A stretch of 64,000 nt of DNA from Helicobacter vulpis (GTDB lineage: Bacteria; Campylobacterota; Campylobacteria; Campylobacterales; Helicobacteraceae): contig NZ_QXQT01000008.1 of the NCBI RefSeq assembly GCF_003660395.1, positions 1 to 64,000 on the forward strand, written 5' to 3'. The notes under the pieces are model-generated. The model was given only the letters and a program-made list of their open reading frames with translations, was not told where the DNA came from and did not search any database. Made by a program: the position numbers and the translations under genes. Shown here piece after piece: positions 46,562-55,626 of this stretch (within the stretch, counting starts at the first letter, position 1; the number at the start of each line of letters is the position of its first letter).

Positions 46562-48907
46562 ATGTGGGCGAGATTTGGGAGTTTTTTGCGCACTAAGGCT
46601 TGGGATTTGCTCGTGGGTGTGAGTCCTAAAGTCTATTCTATGGTGGAAGAAAATAATATCTTGGGGCTTTATGACGCGCGTTTTTTGCTCACCAAGCAAG
46701 AACAACTCGTGGGGGCCGTGCAAATTGAAGGCCTGAGTTTGAGTGCCCTGTCCCAAAAAGATTTAGAAAATTACTTCGAATGCAAGTACAACGCTTTAAG
46801 CCAACTCTCTGAGATTGTCTTGCGCATCTATACCAAACGTCAAGAAATCATGCTCAAGCAAAACCCCGCTGTGCAAAACCCGCATGCACAAGAAATTATC
46901 CATAGTTTTGAGAGCAAATCTATTTATGAGAACAGCTATTACCTCATCTTAGAAACCAGCACTCCCCCCCTCAAGGGCTTTTTTGAGACTAAGAAACGCG
47001 CGCTGATCGCTTCAGATTCCAAAGACCCCTACGCGCACAAGATCTCTTCGCTCAACAACGCCATTGCCCAAATCACCCATGCCCTGCAAGACTTCCAACC
47101 CAAAATCTTAAGCGCGCACGAAGTGTTAGAATTTTACGCCGCTCTCATCAATGGCATAGAATTACCCTTGCAACCCCATTTGGGTTTCTTAAGCGATAGC
47201 TACATCGCCACGAATGTATTCTTTCATAGGGATTATTTTCTGCAAGAACGCCATGGCATGCGCATTTATAAGCGCATTCTAGGAATCAAGGCCTATGAGA
47301 GCAAACAGATCACTTCTGTAGCCCTCTCCTCCCTACTCCACCAACCTAAAGAATTAGACATTGTCTTTTCCATCAAACCCTTAAGTCTCCAAGAAGCCCT
47401 AGCCTTTATCCAAGAAAAGATTCGCTTGAGTCTGACTAGACTGGTGCGTACCCAGCTAGAACACTACCACGAACTCCTCAAATCCAAACGGCTTTGTTTG
47501 CAACAATGCGCCCTCAATATCATTCTTAAAAGCCCCAGTTTAGACACCCTCAACCAACACACCCAAGAGGTGTTGAGCCTGTTAGCCAATGAACACTTAG
47601 TAGGGGTGGTAGAAACTCTAGGACTCAAACCCGCGTATTTTTCGCTTTTCCCGGGGCGAATCCAGCTCAACCCCCGCTTGCGCTGCCAAAGCGCGCAGGC
47701 GTTAGCGTGTTTGGTCGTCTTTGAGCGAGCCAATCGGGGGTTTAAGAGCAATTCTTGGGGGGATATGCCCTTGAGTGTGTTTAAAAATTTGGATCACTCC
47801 CCCTATCTGTTCAATTTTCATAATCAAGAAGTACGCCATAAGGGGGTGGCAGCCCATAGCATTGCTAAAGTCAACGGGCACACCATGATCATCGGGGCTA
47901 CTGGGGCGGGTAAGACTACCCTTATGGGTTTTTTAATGATGAGCGCGCTCAAATACGATCATCTCAATATCTTAGCTTTAGATCGCGCCTACGGGCTTTT
48001 CTCTTGTACGCATTACTTTGGGGGGGTGTATAATAGCGGAGCGCACTTCCAGATCAACCCCCTCTCTTTAGAGCACAGTCAAGAAAATCACGATTTTTTG
48101 CACTCTTTTTACACTGCCATGCTGGGGGTGGGCGTGCAAGACACACAGGAGTGCCACGCGATCCACAAAGCCCTAGATAGCTTGTATGCTACCCTCTACC
48201 CCAAAGCCTTTTGTTTGCAAGATTTTAAAGACGCGCTCATACATAACCCCAAACTCTCTCTAGCTTTAGAACCCTATTGTAAACACCCTCTTTTTAACGC
48301 CATGCAAGATAGCTTAGAGTTTAAGACCCCATGGACGACTATCAACATGGACGCGATCACGCTCAATGCGAAGGATTTGGGGCTACTAGCTTATTATCTC
48401 TTTTACAAAATGTTGCGCCGTGCGCTCAAAACCAAGCAAGGCTTTTTACTCTTTGTGGATGAATTTAAGAGTTACGCCCAAAATAGTGCTCTGAACGATC
48501 ACATTAACACACTCATCACCCAGGGGCGAAAGGCTAATGGAGTGGTGGTGTTGGCATTGCAAGACATCCACCAACTCTACGACTTAAAACACGCTAAGAG
48601 TTTTATCAATAATATGGGCACCTTGATTTTCTACCCCCAAAAGCACATGGACAGCGCGGCGTTGCGTACCCAGTTAGGCATCCAACTAAGCCACATGGAA
48701 GCCCATTTTTTAGAAAACACCCCCACCAATGCCCACCAAGTGCTTATCAAGAACATGGGTGATGGGAGTTCTAATATCGTGGATATTAGTCTCAAAGCAC
48801 TAGGGCCTTACTTGCAAATCTTTAGTTCTAACGCCACTCACGCCCAGCATTTGGAAGCGCTCATGCGCGCTCACCCCAATGATTGGCGCAAAAAACTTCT
48901 CAACTGA
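46562..48907 (+). CDS. comB4: ComB4 (VirB4-like) DNA-uptake ATPase
   Basis: VirB4-family ATPase powering DNA import through the ComB system. 781 residues, close to H. pylori HP0017. Walker A IIGATGAGKTTLMGFL near residue 444, Walker B FLLFVDEFKSYA near residue 640, and the RNLALR-like end MGDGSSNIVDISLKALGPYLQIF. The N-terminal half is the usual VirB4 scaffold domain. Start ATG 46562 sits immediately after a -10 box. VirB2/VirB3 partners found next to it in H. pylori are absent here; the neighbour is divergent comB8. Confidence 0.93.
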   Translation: MWARFGSFLRTKAWDLLVGVSPKVYSMVEENNILGLYDARFLLTKQEQLVGAVQIEGLSLSALSQKDLENYFECKYNALSQLSEIVLRIYTKRQEIMLKQNPAVQNPHAQEIIHSFESKSIYENSYYLILETSTPPLKGFFETKKRALIASDSKDPYAHKISSLNNAIAQITHALQDFQPKILSAHEVLEFYAALINGIELPLQPHLGFLSDSYIATNVFFHRDYFLQERHGMRIYKRILGIKAYESKQITSVALSSLLHQPKELDIVFSIKPLSLQEALAFIQEKIRLSLTRLVRTQLEHYHELLKSKRLCLQQCALNIILKSPSLDTLNQHTQEVLSLLANEHLVGVVETLGLKPAYFSLFPGRIQLNPRLRCQSAQALACLVVFERANRGFKSNSWGDMPLSVFKNLDHSPYLFNFHNQEVRHKGVAAHSIAKVNGHTMIIGATGAGKTTLMGFLMMSALKYDHLNILALDRAYGLFSCTHYFGGVYNSGAHFQINPLSLEHSQENHDFLHSFYTAMLGVGVQDTQECHAIHKALDSLYATLYPKAFCLQDFKDALIHNPKLSLALEPYCKHPLFNAMQDSLEFKTPWTTINMDAITLNAKDLGLLAYYLFYKMLRRALKTKQGFLLFVDEFKSYAQNSALNDHINTLITQGRKANGVVVLALQDIHQLYDLKHAKSFINNMGTLIFYPQKHMDSAALRTQLGIQLSHMEAHFLENTPTNAHQVLIKNMGDGSSNIVDISLKALGPYLQIFSSNATHAQHLEALMRAHPNDWRKKLLN

Positions 48908-48917
48908 AAGGGACGCG

Positions 48918-50225
48918 ATGCTATTCACTCTACAAGTTATCACCTTACTAGGGGCAATTTACTTAGGCGTGCGCTTAGGGGGCATGGGGATTGGCTTTGC
49001 AGGCGGGCTAGGGGTGGTGGTGTTGAGCCTGTTTTTAGGCATGCGCCCGGGTAATATCCCTTGGGATGTGATTCTCATCATCATGGCCGTGATTGGGGCG
49101 ATTTCAAGCATGCAATTAGCCGGCGGGCTGGACTATTTGGTACATATCGCTGAGAGGATTTTACGGCGCAATCCCAAGCATATCAATTATTTAGCCCCCT
49201 TAGTAACCTATGCCCTAACCCTGTTAGCGGGCACAGGACACACTGCCTTTTCTGTTTTCCCCGTGATTGTGGAAGTGGCTAAGGGGCAAAATATCCGTCC
49301 TTCCCGCCCCCTATCTCTAGCTGCGGTGGCTTCCCAAGTGGCCATTACAGCTAGTCCGGTTTCAGCCGCTGTGATCGCCATGAGTGGGTTTTTAGAACCT
49401 TTGGGGGTTTCTTACCCCACCTTGCTAGCTATCTGCATCCCCACCACGCTGTGCGCGTGCTTGATCACGGCCTTTTTAGTGAGCGCATTCTTACCCAACC
49501 AACTAGAAACCCCCACCCCAACGCAAAGCGTGCCCACTCCACACACCTCTGAAGAGATCGGCCAAAACGCGAAACTCTCCGTGTTGATCTTTGTGTTGGG
49601 CATTGTGGCGGTGGTGTTTTATGCGACAGCCATTTCTAAAAATGTGGCTTGGATCAAACCGGTGATCTTGCCTCGTGATGGGGCGATCATTAGCTTCATG
49701 CTCGCCATTGCGGCGTTCATCGTGATGGCATGCAAACTCAACGCCAACCAATTGGTGCAAACCAGCACCTTTAAAGCGGGCTTAAGCGCGTGCGTGTGTG
49801 TGCTGGGCGTGGCGTGGCTGGGAGATACCTTTGTTAAGGGCTATATTGAGCCCATTAAAACCATCGCATCCACTTGGCTCACCCATTACCCTTTTTTGCT
49901 CGCCGTGGGGCTATTTTTTACCAGCATGTTGCTTTATTCTCAAGCTGCCACCACCAAAGCCCTGATTCCTAGCGTGATCATCGCCTTAGGGATCACCCCT
50001 GAACACACCCAACATGTGTATATCGTGGTGGCTTCTTTTGCAGCGGTCTCTGCGCTCTTTGTGCTGCCCACTTATCCCACCTTGCTAGGGGCGGTGCAAA
50101 TGGATGACACGGGGAGTACGCGTATTGGCAAATACATCTTTGATCATCCTTTCTTTTTGCCCGGTTTATGCGTAGTGAGTTTATCTGTGGGGTTGGGTTT
50201 TGGGCTAGCGCCCTTACTCATTTAA
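48918..50225 (+). CDS. dcuA: Anaerobic C4-dicarboxylate transporter (DcuA/DcuB family)
   Basis: Inner-membrane exchanger of fumarate, malate, aspartate and succinate. 435 residues from ATG 48918 (AAAGGGAC upstream; the frame is open to 48879 inside comB4). About ten hydrophobic segments, with family cores LGGMGIGFAGGLGVVVLSLFLG (one span), TLLAGTGHTAFSVFPVI, SPVSAAVIAM and PSVIIALGI. In Helicobacter it supports fumarate respiration and aspartate uptake. It converges with nusA, overlapping by 12 bases. DcuA versus DcuB is not certain. Confidence 0.9.
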   Translation: MLFTLQVITLLGAIYLGVRLGGMGIGFAGGLGVVVLSLFLGMRPGNIPWDVILIIMAVIGAISSMQLAGGLDYLVHIAERILRRNPKHINYLAPLVTYALTLLAGTGHTAFSVFPVIVEVAKGQNIRPSRPLSLAAVASQVAITASPVSAAVIAMSGFLEPLGVSYPTLLAICIPTTLCACLITAFLVSAFLPNQLETPTPTQSVPTPHTSEEIGQNAKLSVLIFVLGIVAVVFYATAISKNVAWIKPVILPRDGAIISFMLAIAAFIVMACKLNANQLVQTSTFKAGLSACVCVLGVAWLGDTFVKGYIEPIKTIASTWLTHYPFLLAVGLFFTSMLLYSQAATTKALIPSVIIALGITPEHTQHVYIVVASFAAVSALFVLPTYPTLLGAVQMDDTGSTRIGKYIFDHPFFLPGLCVVSLSVGLGFGLAPLLI

Positions 50226-51356
50226 GGGAGATTTGGGCGTGGGTTTGAAGAGGGATTCGAGCATGCTTAACCCGCTTTTGACTGGGGTATCCTTGGGAGT
50301 TTGGGGGGCCAAGACATCAAAATCAATATCATATCCAGTAAGCATGCACGCCAAGCGCACATTCACCCCGCTTTTGCCAATGGCTTTACTCTTTTGATCC
50401 CCATGCAGGGTAACCAAAGCGTTTTTTTGTACCTTGTCTTCTAAAGGGGTTTGACTCAATTCGATCTTGATGATTTGGGCGGGGGATAGGGCGTTGGCAA
50501 TGTAAATTTCTGGGACTTCGTGGTAATGCACGCAGTCAATGCTTTCATTACAGAGCTCTTTACTGATGGCGTTGATACGCGTCCCCCTAACTCCCACAGT
50601 CGCGCCGATGGGGTCAATTTGGGCATTGTGGGAACGCAGGGCCAATTTGGCGCGATCGCCTGGAATGCGCGCAATCCCCATGATCTCAATCTCTTTATCA
50701 GCGATCTCAGGGACTTCTAAATGCAACAAGGCTTCTAAAAATTTGGGCGTGGTTCTAGAGAGCTCTAAAATCAAGCCCTGTTTGCTAAAGCGCACATTTT
50801 TTAAAATCGCGCGTAGCGTGTCGCCCACTTTGAAACTCTCGCCCTTGATGCGGTTGCGCAGGGCTAACACGGCTTGTACACCCTCGATCTCCACAAAGGT
50901 ATTTTGGCTCTTGTCCACATCTAAAACCACCCCCCGTACAATGGTGTTGAGCATGCCCTTGTACTTTTGGAAGTACTGATCTTCTAGGCTCCTTTGAATA
51001 TTGTATTCCAAATCCTTAAAGAGCGCGTTCACCGCGCCCCGTTTCATGTCTTTCAAACTGATCTCATAATGTACTAAGTCATTGGGCTTTAAAGAGGGGT
51101 CATCTTGCAAGGCTTTGCTCAAGGGGAGCGTGTTGGTAGGGTCTTGCTTTAATTTGGGATCGTCATCGGCGCACACCTCCACCACATGCAATAGGGTAAA
51201 GTCCTTATTGCTATCATCAATCATAAAATTTGCTTGCGCGTCTAGGGTGTTTTTAGCCACTTTCAAAATGCTATTTTTCACGACTTCTTTCACCATTTCT
51301 AAACTCAAGCCCTTTTCATAGGCAATCAGCTCTACAATGTCTAAGATTTTTTCCAT
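50214..51356 (-). CDS. nusA: Transcription termination/antitermination factor NusA
   Basis: 380 residues: an N-terminal RNA-polymerase-binding domain (1-125, LIAYEKGLSLEMVKEVVKNS), an S1 domain (NTIVRGVVLDVDKSQNTFVE), and two KH domains (TVGVRGTRINAISKEL, AIGKSGVNVRLACMLTGYDID). There is no C-terminal acidic repeat, as is usual outside enterics. The S1 and KH domains hold the nascent RNA. An extended -10 (TGC-TATACT) lies at 51402-51407. Confidence 0.96.
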   Translation of the reverse strand: MEKILDIVELIAYEKGLSLEMVKEVVKNSILKVAKNTLDAQANFMIDDSNKDFTLLHVVEVCADDDPKLKQDPTNTLPLSKALQDDPSLKPNDLVHYEISLKDMKRGAVNALFKDLEYNIQRSLEDQYFQKYKGMLNTIVRGVVLDVDKSQNTFVEIEGVQAVLALRNRIKGESFKVGDTLRAILKNVRFSKQGLILELSRTTPKFLEALLHLEVPEIADKEIEIMGIARIPGDRAKLALRSHNAQIDPIGATVGVRGTRINAISKELCNESIDCVHYHEVPEIYIANALSPAQIIKIELSQTPLEDKVQKNALVTLHGDQKSKAIGKSGVNVRLACMLTGYDIDFDVLAPQTPKDTPVKSGLSMLESLFKPTPKSPLNE

Positions 51357-51401
51357 TTACGTCCTTAAGGTGTGGGGATTTGATTTAAGAGAGATGGGCG
51401 C

Positions 51402-51407
51402 AGTATA
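51402..51407 (-). promoter_or_regulatory. Extended -10 box of nusA
   Basis: TGC-TATACT on the minus strand, 46 bases before the ATG. Confidence 0.6.
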
Positions 51408-51454
51408 GCAAAATTCAGGTTAAAGCCCTTTGATATTAGTTAGCCATCGCGTTT

Positions 51455-51460
51455 TATAAT
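51455..51460 (+). promoter_or_regulatory. -10 box of the pirin gene
   Basis: TATAAT 18 bases before the ATG; AAAGGA follows at 51467-51472. Confidence 0.65.
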
Positions 51461-51477
51461 GCGAAGAAAGGATTGCT

Positions 51478-52353
51478 ATGAAACAAATCGCTGGAGTGCG
51501 CGATGCCTCGCGCAAGCATTGGGTGGGCAATGGGTTTTATGTCAGCACCATGATTAGTTACAACCACCAACATGCGTTGTTTGACCCATTTTTGCTTTTA
51601 GATTACAACGAACCCTACCATTTTGAAGCGGGCAGGGCGCGCGGGGTGGGCGAACACCCCCATAGGGGCTTTGAAACAGTAACCATTGTTTATCAGGGGG
51701 AAGTGGCGCATCGAGATTCGCATGGAGGTGGGGGTGTGATTGGGGCGGGTGATGTGCAATGGATGAGCGCGGGCTCTGGGGTGATGCATCAAGAATTCCA
51801 CTCAGAGACTTTTGCCAAGAGGGGCGGGGTATTTGAGGCTGTGCAGCTGTGGGTGAATTTGCCCAAGGCACATAAGATGATGCCCCCCAAGTACCAAGCG
51901 ATTCAGGCTAAGGATATTCCAGTGGTGGAACTCAAAGCAGATAGCGGAGTGGTACGCGTGATTGCTGGGCAGTTAGAGGGGGTGGCCGGGGTCGCGCACA
52001 CTTTTAGCCCCATCAACATGTGGGATGTGCGCATGCATGCAGATAAGAATTACGTCTTTGGTGTACCTGAAAGCCATAATTTGGTGATCTTAGTGCTAGA
52101 GGGGAACGTATGCATAGGGGAGCGTACCATTACAGCAGGGCATTTGGTGAGTTTTCAAGAGGGGGGTGCGGATGTGGAGATTAGGGCTAGAAGTGTAGCC
52201 AAATTGCTTTTCTTGAGCGGCGTACCCTTAAAGGAAAGTGTGGTCGGCTATGGCCCCTTTGTGATGAACACGCAAGAGGAAATCCAACAGGCTATCTACG
52301 ATCTAGAAAGCGGACAATTCGGGCGGATTGCGGGCAGTGAATCTACTCTCTGA
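51478..52353 (+). CDS. Pirin-family cupin protein
   Basis: 291 residues with two cupin barrels. The metal ligands of pirin are visible in GEHPHRGFETVTIVYQG and GSGVMHQEFHSE. The C-terminal half has the second barrel (VLEGNVCIGERTITAGHLVSF). Some bacterial pirins act as quercetinases or redox-sensing regulators; the substrate here is unknown. Single gene with its own promoter, convergent with the hof array. Confidence 0.92.
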   Translation: MKQIAGVRDASRKHWVGNGFYVSTMISYNHQHALFDPFLLLDYNEPYHFEAGRARGVGEHPHRGFETVTIVYQGEVAHRDSHGGGGVIGAGDVQWMSAGSGVMHQEFHSETFAKRGGVFEAVQLWVNLPKAHKMMPPKYQAIQAKDIPVVELKADSGVVRVIAGQLEGVAGVAHTFSPINMWDVRMHADKNYVFGVPESHNLVILVLEGNVCIGERTITAGHLVSFQEGGADVEIRARSVAKLLFLSGVPLKESVVGYGPFVMNTQEEIQQAIYDLESGQFGRIAGSESTL

Positions 52354-52373
52354 TAAAAGCGTGGTGCTTCACC

Positions 52374-53720
52374 TTATAAGATTTGAAACCCATAGGTGAG
52401 CGTGAACATCAGATGACTGCGATCGGAGTCCACATTATGGGGCAGGGGGAAAGCCCCCCACGAGCTACAATACCCAATGCAATACCCCTTTTTGGTAACA
52501 TTGTTGTAATACTCTAGCTTGAGGTCAAATTCTAGGTTATATTTGCTCCAAAAGTAGTTTAAAAATAAGGCGATGCTCTGCTCGTTGGCGCGCGGGGAGC
52601 CAGTCAGCCGCCCTAGCACTTTCCATGTGAATCCCCGGTAGCGCGAACCAAAGTATAAAAAGCCATTGAGCGCGTCTTTACCGACAATGTTGTTGATCTC
52701 TGCATCGTAAATACTGTTGGTCCAGATATTGTAACCTAGCGGGTCGCCATAAATGCCGATGTCGCCATTGGCGTTACCGATGTTCTTGTAAATACTCCCC
52801 CCAAAACTCCATTTGTTGTAATAGAAGCGAGAGCGAAAAAAGAGGGTCTGCCCGTCCTTGCCCATGCTCTCTTGTTGGAAGAGAATGATATCTGGTCCGC
52901 GCCCTGAAGGGGGGAAGAAGGGGAAGAAGCCCACAAAAGTGCCCACCCACCTAAAACCCTTGTCTTTAAAGTTAGGATTCGTGTCGTAGGTGATGTTGAT
53001 CCCAGGGGCGTTCATGCGCCCAAAGATGGAGTAAAAATAAGGGTTGACTTTCCAGCCTTTTTTTTGGTAGCGCACTTCTGCGATCATCAGAGGTTTGCCA
53101 CTGGTGTAGTAGCGCCCAAAAGGCCAAAACCAGTCGCTAGAGGCAGAGGCGCGCGCATCCGAGTAGAGTACGCGTAATTTGGTGTCCTTGTATTTAACAT
53201 AGCCTTCCACGCCCTGACTAAAGGAGGTAAACCAATCGTAATCAGAGAGTTCATAACGCCCCCCCTTGATACCAAAGATGCCTTTATAATCATAGCTCAA
53301 GTAGGCGTTGTGCACCATTGCATAACGGGGCTTTTGTACATGCAAACCGCTATGCCCAGCAAACCAACCGATGTATTCCCAAAAGATCCCTCCATCGTGC
53401 TGGTAATACTGCCCTGGGCCCCCAGGCTGGCCTGGGGGAATATTATTGCCCTGATAGGCCGTAGAGTCATAGGGCAATGCTGAGATCATACCCCCTACTT
53501 CGGCGCGCAAACCCTTGTAAAGGTCCAAACTCAAATTCATTTCAGCTAACAGCGAGGTGTAACTCCCGGTGGGGTAAATGAGGCGTGCGGGATTGTATTT
53601 TTGGTTATTGAAGCCAAACTTAGTATAGGTGCTCAACTTGCCCGTTAAACTCATGTCAAAAGCCGACACGCGCCCTAAAAATGCGAGTAAAACCCCCAAA
53701 AAAAAGAGTGTTTTATGCAC
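52374..53720 (-). CDS. Hof-family outer membrane protein, array copy 1
   Basis: 448 residues from a GTG start. Signal peptide MHKTLFFLGVLLAFLGRVSA, then FDMSLTGKLSTYTKFGFNN and LIYPTGSYTSLL, the array-wide opening motif (K-x-GFN, then YPT). Later shared marks: LPYDSTAY, GRYELSDYDWFTSFSQG, TGSPRANEQS and DRSHLMFTLTYGFQIL. It ends in Leu rather than the usual Phe. Predicted beta-barrel; Hof proteins serve as porins or adhesins. Furthest downstream of six tandem paralogues but with its own -10 at 53760-53765. Confidence 0.88.
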   Translation of the reverse strand: MHKTLFFLGVLLAFLGRVSAFDMSLTGKLSTYTKFGFNNQKYNPARLIYPTGSYTSLLAEMNLSLDLYKGLRAEVGGMISALPYDSTAYQGNNIPPGQPGGPGQYYQHDGGIFWEYIGWFAGHSGLHVQKPRYAMVHNAYLSYDYKGIFGIKGGRYELSDYDWFTSFSQGVEGYVKYKDTKLRVLYSDARASASSDWFWPFGRYYTSGKPLMIAEVRYQKKGWKVNPYFYSIFGRMNAPGINITYDTNPNFKDKGFRWVGTFVGFFPFFPPSGRGPDIILFQQESMGKDGQTLFFRSRFYYNKWSFGGSIYKNIGNANGDIGIYGDPLGYNIWTNSIYDAEINNIVGKDALNGFLYFGSRYRGFTWKVLGRLTGSPRANEQSIALFLNYFWSKYNLEFDLKLEYYNNVTKKGYCIGYCSSWGAFPLPHNVDSDRSHLMFTLTYGFQIL

Positions 53721-53759
53721 AATGATCCACCCTTAAGCTGTTTTTGCGATCAAAAGGCG

Positions 53760-53765
53760 ATTATA
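53760..53765 (-). promoter_or_regulatory. Extended -10 box of hof copy 1
   Basis: TGC-TATAAT on the minus strand, 40 bases before the GTG start. Confidence 0.7.
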
Positions 53766-53803
53766 GCAAATTCCGCCCCGCTCCAAAAGCGAGGTGGGTG
53801 TTT

Positions 53804-55450
53804 TTAGAAGCTGTAGCTGATGTGGGTCATCAAGTGGCTGCGATCTTGAGCGACGGTGTTTCTGATATACCCCACATTGGCAGGCCCTTGTGCAAAAGCA
53901 CTAGAAGAAAAAAGCCCGGTGTTGATATCTAGGGGCTGGCCGTATTTGCTCAAGTAGCCCACCCCGGGGTTATAACCCGCACGGATCACTTGTAAGAACC
54001 ATTCTAGCTTGATCCCAGCCTTGATGTGCTTGCCAAATTGGTAGTTCATGTACAAGGCTAAGGCTTGGCCATCAGCGCGCGGAGAGGTCGTATAACGTTC
54101 GGCCAATTCCCAGTCAAATTTTCCATAAATACCACCGGCTTTTGCGTATAGAGTTAAGGCATCTGCGGCGGTGATATTGTTGATGCTGGCAAACCCTAGC
54201 GAGTAGATACCACCCGTCCATTGTTCCACACCATCGATGGCCACGGGGTTACCATAGGTCCCAATATTTGGGTTGGGGTTGCCTAGGGCGTAATAGATAC
54301 CAAAGGAAGCGTTGTGGTTATTGAAGTCAAAGCGTTGTTTGAAGAGCAGGACTGCCCCCCCGGGCCCTTGCAACCCGCGCCACTGGCCTTGATCTAAGAA
54401 AGGGTCCCAAGTGTTATAACGCGCGGGGGCATAACGCCCAAAGTTAGCGTTATCCCACTGGTAGACATACATGCCATAGAAAGTAGTCTGCGACCTAAAC
54501 CCACGCCCATCAAAATCCGGATTGGTATCGTAGTAGATTTTAACCTCAGGAGCGGTAAAGACCTGCGGGGAGAACCACACATGGGGGTGGACATAGAAAT
54601 GCTTGTTCACCTGGTAGATAAACCCGATCTTATGCTGGCCCCATGGCTTTTCGCGATAGATGGGGAACATCCATTGGCCATCAGCGATACCACGGCCCCA
54701 GGAGCTGAACACTTGAAAAGTCAGCTTGTCAGTCAGGTTAAACATCCCATAGAACCCCTGTGTCAACTGGTAAAACCAGTCGACCATTTTGATCTGAGTG
54801 GTGTCATAACGTCCTAAGATCATCCATACTCTATCGCTCTTATATTGCACATTGGCCTTGTAGATTTCATAGCGGCGCGACTGCCCCGGGGTATAAGCGC
54901 TGGCCGGATAGTAGTTAGGAAACAAGCCATTCCACTCCCCCATAAACATATACCCAATCCCCCTAGGGTCGGCAATGCCCCCGGGCTGGTATTGGTTAGC
55001 ATAAGGGCCGCCTGTAACAATGGACGAACAGAATTGGCCACCAGCAGTGCTACATTGGTTAGCATATTTTTCCCATTCTTTCCATAGCGCGGGGTTAGAA
55101 GATTTCACGTCTGTCGCATAGCGATCGTAACGCGTGCCATCATAGGGCATCCCCCCCAATGCCCCGCCCACTGTAACACTCCAACCCTTGCCCAAGTGCA
55201 AGGTGCTCTCTAGCTTGCCGGTGAGTTCCACGAAAGTACCCGTGGGGTAGATCCCCTTGATGGGGTTGATAGGAGAAGTGTTAAAACCCACCTTAGAGAA
55301 GTTGATGAGATCGCCATGTACTTCATAGCTCAGAGCGTCTAAGCCACACACTCCTAAAGACGAAGAAGCCAAGAGGGCGGGAACCACCCTACCTAGGAGC
55401 CACCCGCTCTTGTGGTGCTCCGTTTGTTTGATCGTTGTTGTTTTTTCCAT
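53804..55450 (-). CDS. Hof-family outer membrane protein, array copy 2
   Basis: 548 residues, the longest of the array, with a long N-region before the signal hydrophobic core (VVPALLASSSLGVCGLDA). Shared motifs: INFSKVGFNTSPINPIKGIYPTG, GALGGMPYDGTRYD, RYTTSPRADGQALALYMNYQ, DRSHLMTHISYSF with terminal Phe. An insert rich in Cys, Gly and Tyr (ANQCSTAGGQFCSSI) near residue 130 is missing from its neighbours and may form an exposed disulfide loop. AAAGGGAG lies six bases before the ATG. The 176-base upstream region has its own unusual promoter. Confidence 0.88.
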   Translation of the reverse strand: MEKTTTIKQTEHHKSGWLLGRVVPALLASSSLGVCGLDALSYEVHGDLINFSKVGFNTSPINPIKGIYPTGTFVELTGKLESTLHLGKGWSVTVGGALGGMPYDGTRYDRYATDVKSSNPALWKEWEKYANQCSTAGGQFCSSIVTGGPYANQYQPGGIADPRGIGYMFMGEWNGLFPNYYPASAYTPGQSRRYEIYKANVQYKSDRVWMILGRYDTTQIKMVDWFYQLTQGFYGMFNLTDKLTFQVFSSWGRGIADGQWMFPIYREKPWGQHKIGFIYQVNKHFYVHPHVWFSPQVFTAPEVKIYYDTNPDFDGRGFRSQTTFYGMYVYQWDNANFGRYAPARYNTWDPFLDQGQWRGLQGPGGAVLLFKQRFDFNNHNASFGIYYALGNPNPNIGTYGNPVAIDGVEQWTGGIYSLGFASINNITAADALTLYAKAGGIYGKFDWELAERYTTSPRADGQALALYMNYQFGKHIKAGIKLEWFLQVIRAGYNPGVGYLSKYGQPLDINTGLFSSSAFAQGPANVGYIRNTVAQDRSHLMTHISYSF

Positions 55451-55531
55451 ACTACACTCCCTTTCAGATAGCTTAGGATAAAAAATTGCCTTGTTTAGAG
55501 ACCTTCCTAGAGCACGCGCTCTTGTGCGTGC

Positions 55532-55537
55532 ATTTTA
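55532..55537 (-). promoter_or_regulatory. -10 box of hof copy 2
   Basis: TAAAAT on the minus strand, about 82 bases before the ATG. The leader can form overlapping hairpins around 55508-55531 (AGAGC/GCTCT and GCACGC/GCGTGC). Confidence 0.45.
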
Positions 55538-55540
55538 ATG

Positions 55541-55558
55541 TTTTTTTTCTTAAAAAAA
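55541..55558. repeat. T8 and A7 tracts just upstream of the hof2 -10 box
   Basis: T8 (55541-55548) and A7 (55552-55558) on the plus strand lie in the expected -10/-35 spacer and -35 region of hof2, so length change would alter promoter spacing. Confidence 0.6.
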
Positions 55559-55626
55559 CCCTAGTTTCTGTCTTTTTCCCATCGGTTAAGGGTATTATTT
55601 TGATTTTTCTGCTCATACTGCTACGC

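Noticed and set aside
52354-52373. Terminator between pirin and hof copy 1
   Set aside because: Only a four-pair stem without a convincing T-run; elsewhere convergent genes overlap, so I call no intrinsic terminator in the window.
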